Shown: positions 1 to 11,971 of the stretch, piece by piece | Layout of the letters: each line of letters starts with the position of its first letter | Numbering within the stretch: position 1 is the first letter of the stretch | Assembly (NCBI GenBank): GCA_002105175.1 | Contig: MCGE01000017.1 | Coordinates: 372,001 to 436,000 of the forward strand | Origin: Absidia repens | Taxonomy: Eukaryota; Mucoromycota; Mucoromycetes; Mucorales; Cunninghamellaceae | Reading direction: 5' to 3' | Length of the DNA: 64,000 bases | Position numbers and translations under genes: made by a program | Notes under the pieces: model-generated | Told to the model about the DNA's origin: nothing | The model's database searches: none | The model's input: the letters and a program-made list of their open reading frames with translations, nothing else

Positions 1-474
1 GTAACCTAAAAACCATAAAGTTTAGTCTCCATTATCACCTCATACACAGCCCTATCCCAGCCCAACTACTGCTGTAACGTCTTTTGTCTCTTACCGGAAT
101 GCTCTGATAGATATGAGCAATAATCATTTTCCTTTGGATATTTTTCAGTTCCCATAAATAACAAATGTTCACAAAAATGAGCCAAACCTTGTAAATTATC
201 CTAGAACCCAAGTAAAAGAAAAAGTTGAGTTAATGATGTAAATAAACTCATCACAGCTGCTTACCGGATCACTGAGATTCCCAACATGGACATCAAGAGC
301 AGCACTAGCACGATCAGTTTCAGAATCACTAATCACCAATACCTGTAACTGGTTTGTCAAACGGATAAGTCGATATTGGCGTTCGTCATTAGCTGGTGTT
401 TCCATCGGTCCATTGAAAACATGATGAGTCGTGTCTTGAGAAGGTTCCCAATCGTCATTTGAGAAGACAAGCAT
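1..474 (-). CDS. Insulysin-type M16 metallopeptidase, N-terminal part (gene runs off the window start)
   Basis: Zinc metallopeptidase of the insulin-degrading enzyme / Ste23 family, which degrades short peptides in cytosol and organelles. Exons on the minus strand: 474-265, 200-95 and 5-1 (continuing outside). Exon 1 encodes the family N-terminus ([20 protein letters not shown], then [14 protein letters not shown]). Exon 2 encodes [18 protein letters not shown] with the inverted zinc motif HxxEH (HFCEH), then SYLSEHSG. The joins are GT-AG and keep the frame: SDP joins DNLQGL, and EHSG joins Y. The start at 474 fits the short N-terminus of Ste23-like proteins, but the frame stays open upstream, so an earlier start or exon is possible. 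Only the first ~107 residues are visible. Family identity is certain; the exact start is less so. Confidence 0.93.
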
Positions 475-1217
475 GAGAGCTACTAGAAAATAATAATAGG
501 CGTGTATAAGAAATAAAAATTTATATATATATTTGTATATATAAAAAGAGTGAGAAAAAAAAAGGGGGGAGAGAAACAGGAGCCTAAATAATGGCGTTAA
601 AATGAAAAAGCAGCTGACCTTTTACACAATTTCCCCGCATTAAAATACAAACAGCAAAAGTGAAAAATTCAGGTACCCGACAGTGCACCGAACGCCAGTG
701 TTACTCTACGTTTCAATCAAATCATGTGGATTGTCATTAGATCTTTTCATCTCGATTTTTTTTTATTATAAAACCTGGATAAAAAAAAAAAAAAAACTGT
801 TCAAATGACTCATCGGTATGATCCAGTATTATCCGTACCGATACTACGTGTATATTATATTATACTATGTAGTGCAGTAAAGTTCAGTATCATAGTATGG
901 TATCATAAACTGGCGATGATAATCGCTTTAATGGTATGCTAAAGCTGATCTGCATAGATGCATAATATATTGCATGGTATAGCTTGATATTATCATTATT
1001 ACGTATTTGCCACCCCATTTTTTCAAAAATAGAAAATGACTCAAACTCTTCCAAGAAAATATCCCCGGATTACCAACAATGGTAATGCCTTTTTGTTCTC
1101 GCTTGGATCATGTAACATACCCTAATCAAGCGGACACCACTCCCTTTCTTTCAAGCCTGGGAAATTGAGAGACGCTCATTTTTAACATACATATGATATC
1201 AATGCCCGTTTTTTGTT

Positions 1218-1250
<33 letters not shown>

Positions 1251-1732
1251 TGTAGTCACTACACTACTTAAACATTTGTACCTGTTTCTCATATAACTAA
1301 TGTATAGTGGTAATACGATGATGACGACATGTATGATAATCACATTCAAAGAATGAATTTATTGTTAGCAGAAAACCAACCGTCTACCGTTTATTTAGTA
1401 AGTCGCATTCTTCGAGAAGAATTTGATGAAATATTCCTTTAATAGTACGTATGTAAAATACTGAGCTTTTGTACGCTAACCCTTGAAAATTCAGATAATG
1501 TGGTACAACCTTTACACTGAATGTACTTTTACCTTTTTTTTCCCTCGTCACTTGTATATAAACAAAACGGCATAATTGACAATTACAATAAAGAGATAAA
1601 GTACAAAGATAAAGACAATGACAAAGATGATAAAATGTATTTTTTATTTGTAAACAAAACAACGTAAAACTAAAAAGGAATATCCCTAAAAAAAGCTATC
1701 ACTACTAATTCCAATCTCATTTGTAATGCATC
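475..1732. other. Intergenic: insulysin upstream region and RPT6 3' flank
   Basis: AT-rich, with no convincing coding exon on either strand. It holds an A/T microsatellite-like stretch (about 515-545), a run of 28 T at 1220-1247, and a stretch (about 810-1000) of many overlapping short near-palindromes built from GTATGATA-like words. The 92-residue open frame at 1384-1662 (minus) has no recognisable features and lies in the probable RPT6 3' region. Confidence 0.6.
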
Positions 1733-3423
<1,691 letters not shown>

Positions 3424-3834
3424 GATATTATAATATATATGAAAATGTGTAAAGTGAATGGAAAATTGGTGTTTGCGTGTTTGATTCCAATTCCACGTCA
3501 TTTTTTCAAACAGCGATCAAGCTGCTCCTCCACAGTTCAAAAAAAAAGTCTACAAACCCTATTCCATCTGGTCACTTCCCACCTCATAAACAGGCACACA
3601 CATTTCTCTGATTACTATTTTTATAAAGCCGATGTTACATTATACCATCATCTGACGATCCATATCGGTAATTACATGTATACTTTTTCTTTATTTATTT
3701 ATGATATCAATAATAATAGGTCAAACTAAACTAGGTAATAAAAACTTGGAGAATCTAAATGCAATGAAGGTATATATACCAATAGGAATAAAAATACAAA
3801 AAACCGAAAAAAAAACAAAGGAGAAGGAAAAATA
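3424..3834. other. Intergenic: RPT6 promoter / 3' flank of the GTPase gene
   Basis: About 410 bp between the start of RPT6 and the stop of the upstream minus-strand GTPase gene. It contains the RPT6 promoter. No coding signal, tRNA or repeat was recognised. Confidence 0.5.
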
Positions 3835-5142
3835 TTAGGAGTCAACTAAGCTATCTACAATACTACTACTACTACTACTACTACTATTACTATTACTATT
3901 ACTATTACTACTGGCTATGTCATGATCGTTATCATCATCGTCGTCATCACTGTTGTTGTCTTGTTGTCGCTGATAATAAAAAGGAGAAGTGCGCCGTTTC
4001 CACACTTGTTCATAAAGCCGTCTTCGAGAATCCGCATTATATCGATTACCACGTTCACAATCACACTCACCCAATCCTTTGATGAAGCTGCAAGTGTATT
4101 TTTGAGTGCTGATGAAGACCATGGGAAGTTCCTGAGTCAAAGAATACCGTTGCATGATATGCTGCGTCACTATAGTTTTGAGTGCTACTTTGTTACTTTG
4201 ATATCTATGATTTGTGCTGAGATCCGCATGCGTAAAGACCAAAATCACATTGTCCCAAAAATTTGGCTGCTGCTGCTGCTGCTGCTGCTGCTGCGACGAT
4301 GTTTCTATTAACGATTGGACAATATCAAGACTTTTGAAGACTTGTTCTTCGCTGGTAATAGTAATAAGAGGAAAGTGAGTGATGGGGGGGGGTTATCATC
4401 TGACACTAGACACACACTCTCTTCCCCTTGATTTCTCTATATCATTTACCTTGTTGTGACCTTGAATACCATCAAAAAGCAGTGCATTCCTGGCGTGGGT
4501 TGTTCTTCGTCATTGTCTTGTAGAGTGGTGACATCCATGATATGTTGCTTAATCATTGGAAGAAAAAGATCATCCCGGTGAAGAGAATCGCCAAACCCAG
4601 GAGTATCAAAGACACGGACATGGCAGCCAAATGTTTGTTTCCCATGTAAATAAGGATCAAGAGGAGCCCAAAAACCTTGATGTTCAACAACCTCTTGCGT
4701 TTGCGACTGGAGGGTTAGGGTATAAAAAAAAAAAGACTTGCGTTAAAAAACAAAGACTTTGGTAATATCACCATAACATATTTCCGCTTACTTTGACAGA
4801 AGCCTTCTGCTTAAATACGTGATGACCCAAAATATCATTCAGCAAACTTGACTTCCCATCGCCAGTTTTCCCAAGTACCATGATTGAAATGGGGCTTGCG
4901 TTTGATTGAGGAGATTTGATTGGAAGGAAAGGTAGATCAGAGGATGCGTTACGAGAGTGTCGCCAGACAGGTTGGCGTTGCTGCTGTGTAGTTGTTGTTG
5001 TTGAGAAGGACGGTGTCATGCTGGGGTACACAGGAGGATGGGGTGGGACGACAGCAGTAGATGATCGTCGCTCATGAGCCAATCTAGCAGCGATCATAAT
5101 GGGATCGAAATCAGATTCAGTGGAGTTGAATGGACTTTCCAT
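3835..5142 (-). CDS. AIG1/Toc34-type P-loop GTPase with low-complexity tails
   Basis: Three exons (5142-4792, 4706-4450, 4351-3835), 374 aa. Residues 1-85 are a polar S/T/P/Q-rich leader. Then comes a small GTPase core: G1 GKTGDGKSS (91-99), G3 DTPGFGDS in exon 2, and G4-like THAD in VILVFTHAD. The DTPG plus THAx combination resembles the AIG1/GIMAP and Toc34/159 septin-related GTPases rather than Ras/Rab. Exon 3 has a Q9 tract (CAG repeat, about 4267-4293). The C-terminus is a D/N/S homopolymer tail encoded by GAT and AGT repeats. No transmembrane segment or prenylation motif is visible. Substrates or partners cannot be inferred. GTPase assignment is secure; the subfamily is a motif-level inference. 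Confidence 0.8.
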
Positions 5143-5728
5143 TTGGTATAAAATAATATATATATATATATATAAATATATAAAAAGGGGGGATAGGGGA
5201 ATGGAAAAGAAAAGAAAAGAAAAGAAATGCGGGAAAATCTTTTTTTTTTTTTTTACCCCAACTACTACTTCCTACATTACTATCAAACTCCGCAGCATGA
5301 GTGGCGAATATACGTTTAATGCTTTCTTTTCGATCACTGAATTAAAGCCACAGCCCATAAAGAGCAATAGGATAAAGTACTACGTAAAAATGATACTTAA
5401 GTGACCTCGGGAAACAAATTATCCAAGTCAAACAAATGCGGCACCAATCAAGTGATAATAAATCGCTAGGAAACCGTATCGAGCTTCTTAGCCTATTTTT
5501 AACATCCGCGCCTCTTTTCATGTGCCAGTGTTCCGGATCCAACCTTGTATGTCGTAGTTTCTCAAGGGAATTCAGAAACACCCATCTTCTTTCCTTCTCT
5601 TTCTCTTACCCCTCTCACGCTCTCTCTTTTTTCTTCGATGCATTTTTTATTTTACTTTATAAATTAAACCATTCTTTTTTTTTTTTTTTCTTTCACCACA
5701 TTGCCATTTTTTGTGTATTTTCAAAATA
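5143..5728. promoter_or_regulatory. Divergent promoter region between the GTPase and the 177-aa protein gene
   Basis: 586 bp between divergent starts. Next to the minus-strand gene lies a TATA-like (TA)n stretch (about 5154-5180) and a repeated AAAAG block that reads as T/C-rich on the sense strand. Next to the plus-strand gene lies a 15-T run (5675-5689), 40 bp before its ATG. No other coding signal is seen. Confidence 0.45.
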
Positions 5729-6262
5729 ATGATTACTTCTCGTGGACAGCGAGGCGCTACTGCGCCAAGTACAATATTTACCACCACTTCTCAACTTTCA
5801 CCTCGACAAATTGCCAACAAAGCTATGACATTGGGATGCAAAAAACTGGATACTGATGATAAGCGAACTCGCCCGCAATACAATGTACGAGAACGACTAC
5901 TGATATGCAACACTATTGCTTATGCTGAACAAGTCCTCAATCAACGCACTCGACGAACTAATCGGCGTGTGATGGCAGCAGAAGATGATGATTCTCATTT
6001 TGATGCTCAAGCGCTCACACCATCCATGACGCAAACCGATCAGAACTCATCTCAACTTCCTCATCATCATCATCATCATCATCATCATGAAGACGCTTCG
6101 CCATTGAGGGCATCACTTGATGGTAGCCACAATGAAAATGACGATGGCAATGATAATGACCAAATAGTAATAGGGGATCAGTGTTCTGACAGGATACCAG
6201 CCAATGATTATCAAAAATGGGACAAGGATCGGATGACCTCTTCTCCAATTGTGGCCTTATGA
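5729..6262 (+). CDS. Small uncharacterised protein with a histidine tract
   Basis: Single-exon frame of 177 aa starting at the first ATG (MITSRGQRGATAPSTIF). I do not recognise the family. The N-terminal half is basic and ordered-looking: SPRQIANKAMTLGCKKLDTD, then RPQYNVRERLLICNTIAYAE with an amphipathic helix continuing to QVLNQRTRRTNRR. The C-terminal half is acidic and disordered, with His9 (CAT repeat, 6061-6089) and N/D-rich segments. No signal peptide or membrane segment. A T-run promoter precedes it and it has its own divergent promoter region. The well-formed N-terminal domain argues for a real gene. A histone-fold or helix-loop-helix type DNA-associated protein is conceivable but not shown. 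Confidence 0.65.
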   Translation: MITSRGQRGATAPSTIFTTTSQLSPRQIANKAMTLGCKKLDTDDKRTRPQYNVRERLLICNTIAYAEQVLNQRTRRTNRRVMAAEDDDSHFDAQALTPSMTQTDQNSSQLPHHHHHHHHHEDASPLRASLDGSHNENDDGNDNDQIVIGDQCSDRIPANDYQKWDKDRMTSSPIVAL

Positions 6263-6857
6263 GGTCTAGATAGCTATTTCCTCTCATTTTCCCATCTTTT
6301 GTATATAATTATTTGTATTTTTTTTTTTTTTTTTGTTTATTTCATCATTTTTTTGTATTTGTAAAAATAAAAAAAAATAAAAAACATTCGTTTTCTAGAA
6401 AATATCTACTCTTATGCAATTTTTTTTATCCAATGGTGTTTGGTTTTTTTGAATCCCATCCCAATCACTCGGCCTCCGTTATTGTCCGAGCGCATAATAT
6501 ATATATATATATATTCTTTCCTCCATGGTTCGCCTGCTGAGGTTCCTACTGATTTCAATATACCTCATCTGCCAATCACCTGGTCATCATACCCGCCCCC
6601 GCTCTCTATCTCCCATCCCACGTCCCAGTTTGCGAGTTTTTTTCTGGCCATTTTCTACTTCCCTAAACCCGCTACCGCTTGATCATTTAGTCCCCTACCT
6701 TCCCTTTCAAGTTACCAAAAAAAAAAAAAAAAAATCATATTGGTGATATGTGATATTTTATTCAAAGATAAATAAAAATAAAAATAAAAAAGATGAACAA
6801 TGTATGCGTGTGGGAATACTAAGTTTGAATAAAATACTATGCTATCATACGACTAAT
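6263..6857. other. Convergent intergenic region
   Basis: 595 bp between the 3' ends of the 177-aa gene (plus) and the HIBCH gene (minus). It holds T-runs, a short (TA)n at about 6497-6514, and AATAAA-like signals near 6769-6790. Short open frames here are pyrimidine-rich and lack start context, so I treat them as UTR. Confidence 0.5.
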
Positions 6858-8913
6858 CTAATAAATCCATTTCAAAGTGTGCCCGCCTTGATGTTCCATG
6901 ATCTTTGTTTTCCGTGAGAGGACCTCGGCGACCTTTTCCTTGACGCCTTGTTTTCCATTGCGGGCACGAACCAGGTAGTCAATGATTTCGTCACGCGTCA
7001 TGGCAAAATTGCCAACGTCAGCTGCTTCGCCTGTCACCACCTTCCTGATGTCGTCTTCTGAGGGTAAAGCATAATGGCGGTGAGGATAGTCGGTGAAGTC
7101 TTTGGGGGAGACCATGGCGAGAGATTCAGGGGACGGAGCATCAAAGTAATCGGCGAGAATGGATTGATCATCTACTTGGTCGACGGTTGGAGGTTGCCAT
7201 GCCATAGGTTGGCCACGTGCCACCATGGTTTTGTGAACACCTTCATACACATCATGACCACGAAGGAATTTTTGTAGCAAGTGGAATTCCATCTGGAAAC
7301 ATTGAGCAATGGTCAAGTCAGCACCTCGACGAAGGGAGCGTAAGGCCACCTTGAGAGACGTTGGTGACATGGTATTCAGCGACTTGAGGGTTTCCTTTGC
7401 CCAGCCTGGATTGGCGTCTTGTTCTTTTTGGACGGCATCTATAATTTCCTCCATTGTATTGTATTTGAAGCATCTATATCAAAAAAATAGAAAAAAAAAA
7501 AAAAAAAAAAAAAAGGAGGAGATATCCGTACATTTGAGTTGTTTTGATTTTCAGGGAGAGTTTGGTTAGGCACTTACCGATCGATCGCTGCACGGATATC
7601 ACCGCCCAAAGAGTACGGAGACTCCCGATGCATTTCACTTGAGAATTCTTCAATAACGTCGTTGACATCATCATGACTTGAGGTTTCCAGTTCAGCCAGC
7701 TGGGATTCCAATACAGGTAGATTAGCACTAGATACGTAATGAGTAGCGATACCAGCATAGAAAACATCGACCGCCTTTAACCTTTTGCCAGTCAAACCCA
7801 GATAAATGCCTAATTGACCATCCAAGCGAGGTAAAAAGAAGCTACCACCTACATCAGGGAAGAAGCCGATCCTGGTTTCAGGCATAGCGAATACTGTATT
7901 TTCTGTAGCAACCCGGAAAGCGGCATGGGCTGAGAGACCAACACCGCCACCCACTATAAAGAAAAAGGGGATATTAAAAAAAAAAAAGAATATGTTGTTT
8001 GTTTCTATACCACGTAGTTCCCAACTTACTTGTGACGCCATCGATCAAAGCAATGTAAGGGGTATCCAAAGTAGAAATGATATGATCCATTTGATATTGT
8101 TCTCTGAAGAATTGAGCCGCTTTTTCATAATCGCCATCTCTTCCATAAGCAAATACAACTATTTCAAACGAAAAAAGAAGAAGTTGATCAATTTGAACGT
8201 CATACACACAAAAGATTCTTTACCTTTCACATCCCCACCAGCACAGAAGGCCGCACCAGGTTCACTTTTGACGATAATATTTTTGGCCAAGTCCGATTTT
8301 TCCCACGCCTACCATAACGACATGAAATCATTCCGTCAATGTCAATCAATAACAAATAAGCACTTATTTTACAGCTTCCCTGTCTTACCGTGAGTTCAGG
8401 GGTGATGGCCCTCAGCATATTGAAACTCAATGCATTCATTTTGGAGGCTCGGTTCAAGGTGAGTTGGCAAGTTCCCAGGTTTCTGCATGCAATAACTTCA
8501 TCCTAAAGAGCGAAGGGGGAAAAAAAGATTGACGGTTAAATACCTAAACCTTTTTTTTTACCCTTTGCAGTGATACACTACCTGGAGTTGTTCAGTAGCA
8601 GCAGTGACTTCTTGAGAAGTGGAGATCTAGATAAGCGTATGCAAAAGTCAGTACCAAAGCCAACTTGACGTGTATTATTATAATGGTTCAGTGAATTGTG
8701 TGGCAGGATCAGGACTCTTACCTGGCGATTGACTTGATTGAATACAGTAGGTCGGTGGTGTAGTGCCGTAGTAGTAATACAGGGTGCCTGGTTGGTATTT
8801 GCCCTTGAAGAGGAAAATAAGCGATGAGTAAAAGTGGTAAGGAAAGGACGTTCAGCCATAGCCCATTGGTGTCTTGAAAACAGACCATGACGAGCACTTG
8901 CAAGCCTAATCAT
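6858..8913 (-). CDS. 3-hydroxyisobutyryl-CoA hydrolase, mitochondrial (HIBCH / Ehd3 family)
   Basis: Hydrolyses 3-hydroxyisobutyryl-CoA in mitochondrial valine catabolism. Yeast Ehd3 is also a mitoribosome small-subunit component. Seven exons: 8913-8722, 8626-8582 (45 bp), 8502-8389, 8308-8224, 8158-8030, 7953-7578, 7473-6858; 518 aa. An Arg/Ser-rich N-terminus resembles a mitochondrial presequence. Crotonase-fold landmarks: LNRASKMNALS, PGAAFCAGGDVK (first half of the oxyanion hole), TMGGGVGLSAH (second half, split by an intron), then AMPETRIGFFPDVGG carrying the catalytic Glu and Asp, GIYLGLTGKRLKAVD, and MEFHLLQKFLRGHDVYEGV. The C-terminus ends with a basic helical tail (DEIIDYLVRARNGKQGVKEK). 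All catalytic residues are present. A divergent homologue lies 3 kb upstream on the same strand. Confidence 0.95.
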
Positions 8914-10310
8914 ATTTCCTTTTTTTTTTTTCAGGTGTCAAAAGCGGAAGAAAAAAAATATAAAATCCGACGACCAACTTTTTTAAATAAAAAAAGAAAT
9001 TGGCTAGGTGACACGCCAAACATGTGGTTGCATGTAGCCTCGATGCGGTGACCGAAAGTGGGCTATCATTAGGGAGTATATCATAATGGAAGTTTAAACC
9101 ATAGACCATATACCAGAAAATAACTTCATGTATTTCAATTTTGACTGTGAACTTTTTATCCAAGCGCCCAACCCTTATTGGAGCAGGTTGGTAGTGATCA
9201 GAAACAAACCATTGTAACCAAATCACTTGGCTTGATTATTTTTACTTTGCAACAAAAAAGTGAAATGACCGCAAAACTTACTTGCTTTCTTTATTCATAC
9301 AATCTTTTCGATTCTGTTTAAGGGTGCTCATAAGAGGGTGACGCCCAATTCATACAGTAGCCCTTAGAGAGGTCTGAAAAGTTCACCAAAGCTGTTGCTA
9401 CAAAGGTGAGATTAGACAAATAGGGCAAAAGGCCAATAAAATTAAAGTAGTATAATTCCCGCCAGCAATGCCGAATAAAGGGTGTGGTGTAGTTGTTCTT
9501 TTTACTGTACAGTACAGTACTGTATGTCCGTTACACTATCGTGGAGGGTTTTGCCACCAATTGGCCCTTTCTTGAAAATCAATGTAATTATAAGGAGTAA
9601 AAACCGATTACTAATAATCGTACAGTACTGTACATACCGGTGGATAAGGAACAGAAGTTAAAAGATTGAACTACAGTGATCTTCAATATTTATTTTGCAT
9701 CAACCAGTCAACCAATCTCTTTGGCCTTTTAGTACAGGAGTAGCATCAACACAGCAGATTGTGGATCGAGTCCTACGTCATCTTCGATTCACTACATTAA
9801 AGCGACTTTATGACACTTGTGGAAAGGTCTCCCGATATTTTCCCAATTGTCGGACATACGCATACGGAACGGGCAAAAAGAAAAAGAAATAAAGTTAACT
9901 CATCCAAGCGGCACGAGTTTCCGTACATATTCAGTAATAATAATAAAAATATCCTATGGCCGAATGTCAATTTAATTGAATAAAGATGTTATGTTTCTAA
10001 TTATCAGCAACTCGAATGAAGCAAAGACTCTCATTTTCTCTTCTTCTTTTTTTTTTTTTCCTGTTGCAGTTAACCTAATTTCCTTCCATCGTAGTATTAA
10101 TTTAATGCATAGCGGGAAAAGGTGATGGGCGATATTTGAAACAAGGATTCAGTACCTTCTATATACAACGATAGTCATGATTCGATCATGCGTAAGAGGG
10201 TGGGGTCATCTATTTTTTGACGTTCTTCGATTATTAGGCAAACTAAGGCTATGCATATGTAATCATAAGGAAGGAACTAAGATGAAAAAATACAAAATCT
10301 CAAACACTTC

Positions 10311-10346
<36 letters not shown>

Positions 10347-10715
10347 AGGAATAGTGTTCTAAAAGGATATGTCGTTCCGTCACAGAGATGCATCACAGCG
10401 TATTGGGAAAGCTTTTATAAAGTCAGTAAATGTTTGGAGAAAATTAAAAACGAAAATATTTTGCTCTTAAACAGCTGCTCAATACTTCCTAAGCATAGTC
10501 AGAAAACCAAATTTAGCGGGAGACAGACTGTCTAGGGTTCTACAGAAAGTGCTAGCTGGGGTTGTTTTTTTCACTTGGCAATAAAGGTACTACAACAGGT
10601 ACCCACAAGAACAGTATCAACGGGGAAACAAGATTGTACCGTTATCATTTTTATGTATGTATTTATGATTGTCATAAGACTACGATCTGCTAACTGTAAT
10701 TCTATGAGAGACCTG
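8914..10715. other. Intergenic: HIBCH upstream region with palindromes
   Basis: About 1.8 kb without a convincing gene. It contains two TACAGTACTGTA palindromes (9513-9524 and 9621-9632), A-rich and T-rich runs (10317-10344), and a 65-residue frame at 9695-9892 (VLRHLRFTTLKRLYDTC and a lysine tail) that looks mildly protein-like but has no partner exon and no family match I can name. The dispersed repeat begins at its right edge. Confidence 0.5.
9513..9632. repeat. Pair of TACAGTACTGTA palindromes
   Basis: Perfect 12-bp palindromes at 9513-9524 and 9621-9632, the second extended to GTACAGTACTGTAC. They are 108 bp apart and followed by CATACCGG in the second case. The same word recurs at 30449-30460, and related half-sites occur at 19903-19925, 22854-22866 and 60176-60203. 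All sites are outside genes. The function is unknown: a dispersed short palindrome or a protein-binding site. Confidence 0.6.
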
Positions 10716-11750
10716 GCAGACATTTCAAATCCCGCCCACGTGGAACTTTATTTTCTCCCCGCCTCTCTCTTTCTTTCTTTCCTTTCTCTTTTTTTTTTTT
10801 TTTTTTTCCTTCTTCTTCTTCTTCTTTTCTTCTTCACCATTCAACTTCTTTAAGGTTGTAATGGACTTAGATTAGTGTCAGGACGAATTTAGAAGGGTTT
10901 TCAGCTCAGGGATTACAACATGCATGGGGAACCCTTTCATTTTGGATTCAGGATCCTGGGAACACCATTAGCAGGCTTCTTGAAGTCTTCATTAGCTTAG
11001 ATTAGTTTTAGCTTGTCCATAGGTCGTATCAATGTCTGAATAAATATGTCTCTTTTTACTTATCTCAATGACAAATGTCCCATTAGTCTCTTTCATGTCT
11101 AGTGCAATAGATTCTTGCTTTTCATTACTGTCACCCACTTTTGACTGATGTTGGCCGGTTGTTGTGGTGCCTCAATGACTCTGGTCACATTAATCCTCCT
11201 CATGCCATGTACAGTGTATTAGATACCATATTACAAATCTTCCCATTAGATTAGAGCCAAATATTCTTTGGATCCTCCACTAGTCTCCCACATATGACCT
11301 TCATTACACCCCGTGCAATATTGATCATCATATCCTCTAGTTGACATGAATTATATTGCCCCAATAAAACATACCTTTTTATTTACCATCCTCTATCCCA
11401 TTATATGATGAGAATATCGCTATTGTAGATGCTGTATTGGTATACTATAAAACGCCTCTCCCCAAAGTCTCATTGACGGGATGATAGCTTAATATGAAAG
11501 GTATCAATATTCCTTCTCTGCCGTTCACACTCATCAACTAAGATTTTGCAGCCAGTCTAGTTTCCCCTATGACAATTTATATCATCAGCTAGACTGAAGA
11601 TACTGTATACATCCAGTTCACTATCTTTATTGCGTATGATATAGTAAAAAGCATAACACCCCTATGAAAGTCAGCTACATAGTCCCCGAGAAACTGCATA
11701 CAGAGCTGTAAAATGACGAGGCAGATAATCCCATCCCAGCAAAATCCACG
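10716..11750 (+). repeat. Dispersed repeat family, near-complete copy A
   Basis: About 1.03 kb. In order: head TTTCAAATCCCGCCCACGTG (about 10725), a C/T tract to about 10840, TTCAACTTCTTTAAGG, GTGTCAGGAC, the core GGGGAACCCTTTCATTTTGG (10926), AATAAATATGTCTC (11039), several degenerate modules with CATGTCTAGTGCAATAGATT-like words, CCAATAAAACATACC (11360), and the tail GATAATCCCATC (about 11730). The same order occurs in the copies at 52885 and 62000. A 26-codon frame starting in the core is broken in other copies by a one-base change (GGGGAACC versus GGGGAAACC), so the element looks non-coding. It sits between the two HIBCH-family genes. Confidence 0.85.
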
Positions 11751-11971
11751 CTCAACAAAATCAAAAAAAAAAGGATCTATTATGATTTATCAAAGCTCCA
11801 GCAGAGCACCAGAGCACTTTATTGTCATGTTTAAAAAATAAATACCAATACAAACTTAGAATAATAACAACAATAGTAATACTAATAATAAAACGATTAT
11901 GATAATAATGAAGATCTATACCAGATAGATTACAAGATACTAAACTAATGTCAATAACTAAAACCATCCAC

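Noticed and set aside
7474..8207. Minus-strand frames extending through the HIBCH introns (FFFF-containing)
   Set aside because: Read-through of introns. The spliced model restores the full conserved protein.
9695..9892. 65-codon frame with a basic character and lysine tail
   Set aside because: Start is not a clear ATG, no partner exons, and no family recognised. Left as intergenic.
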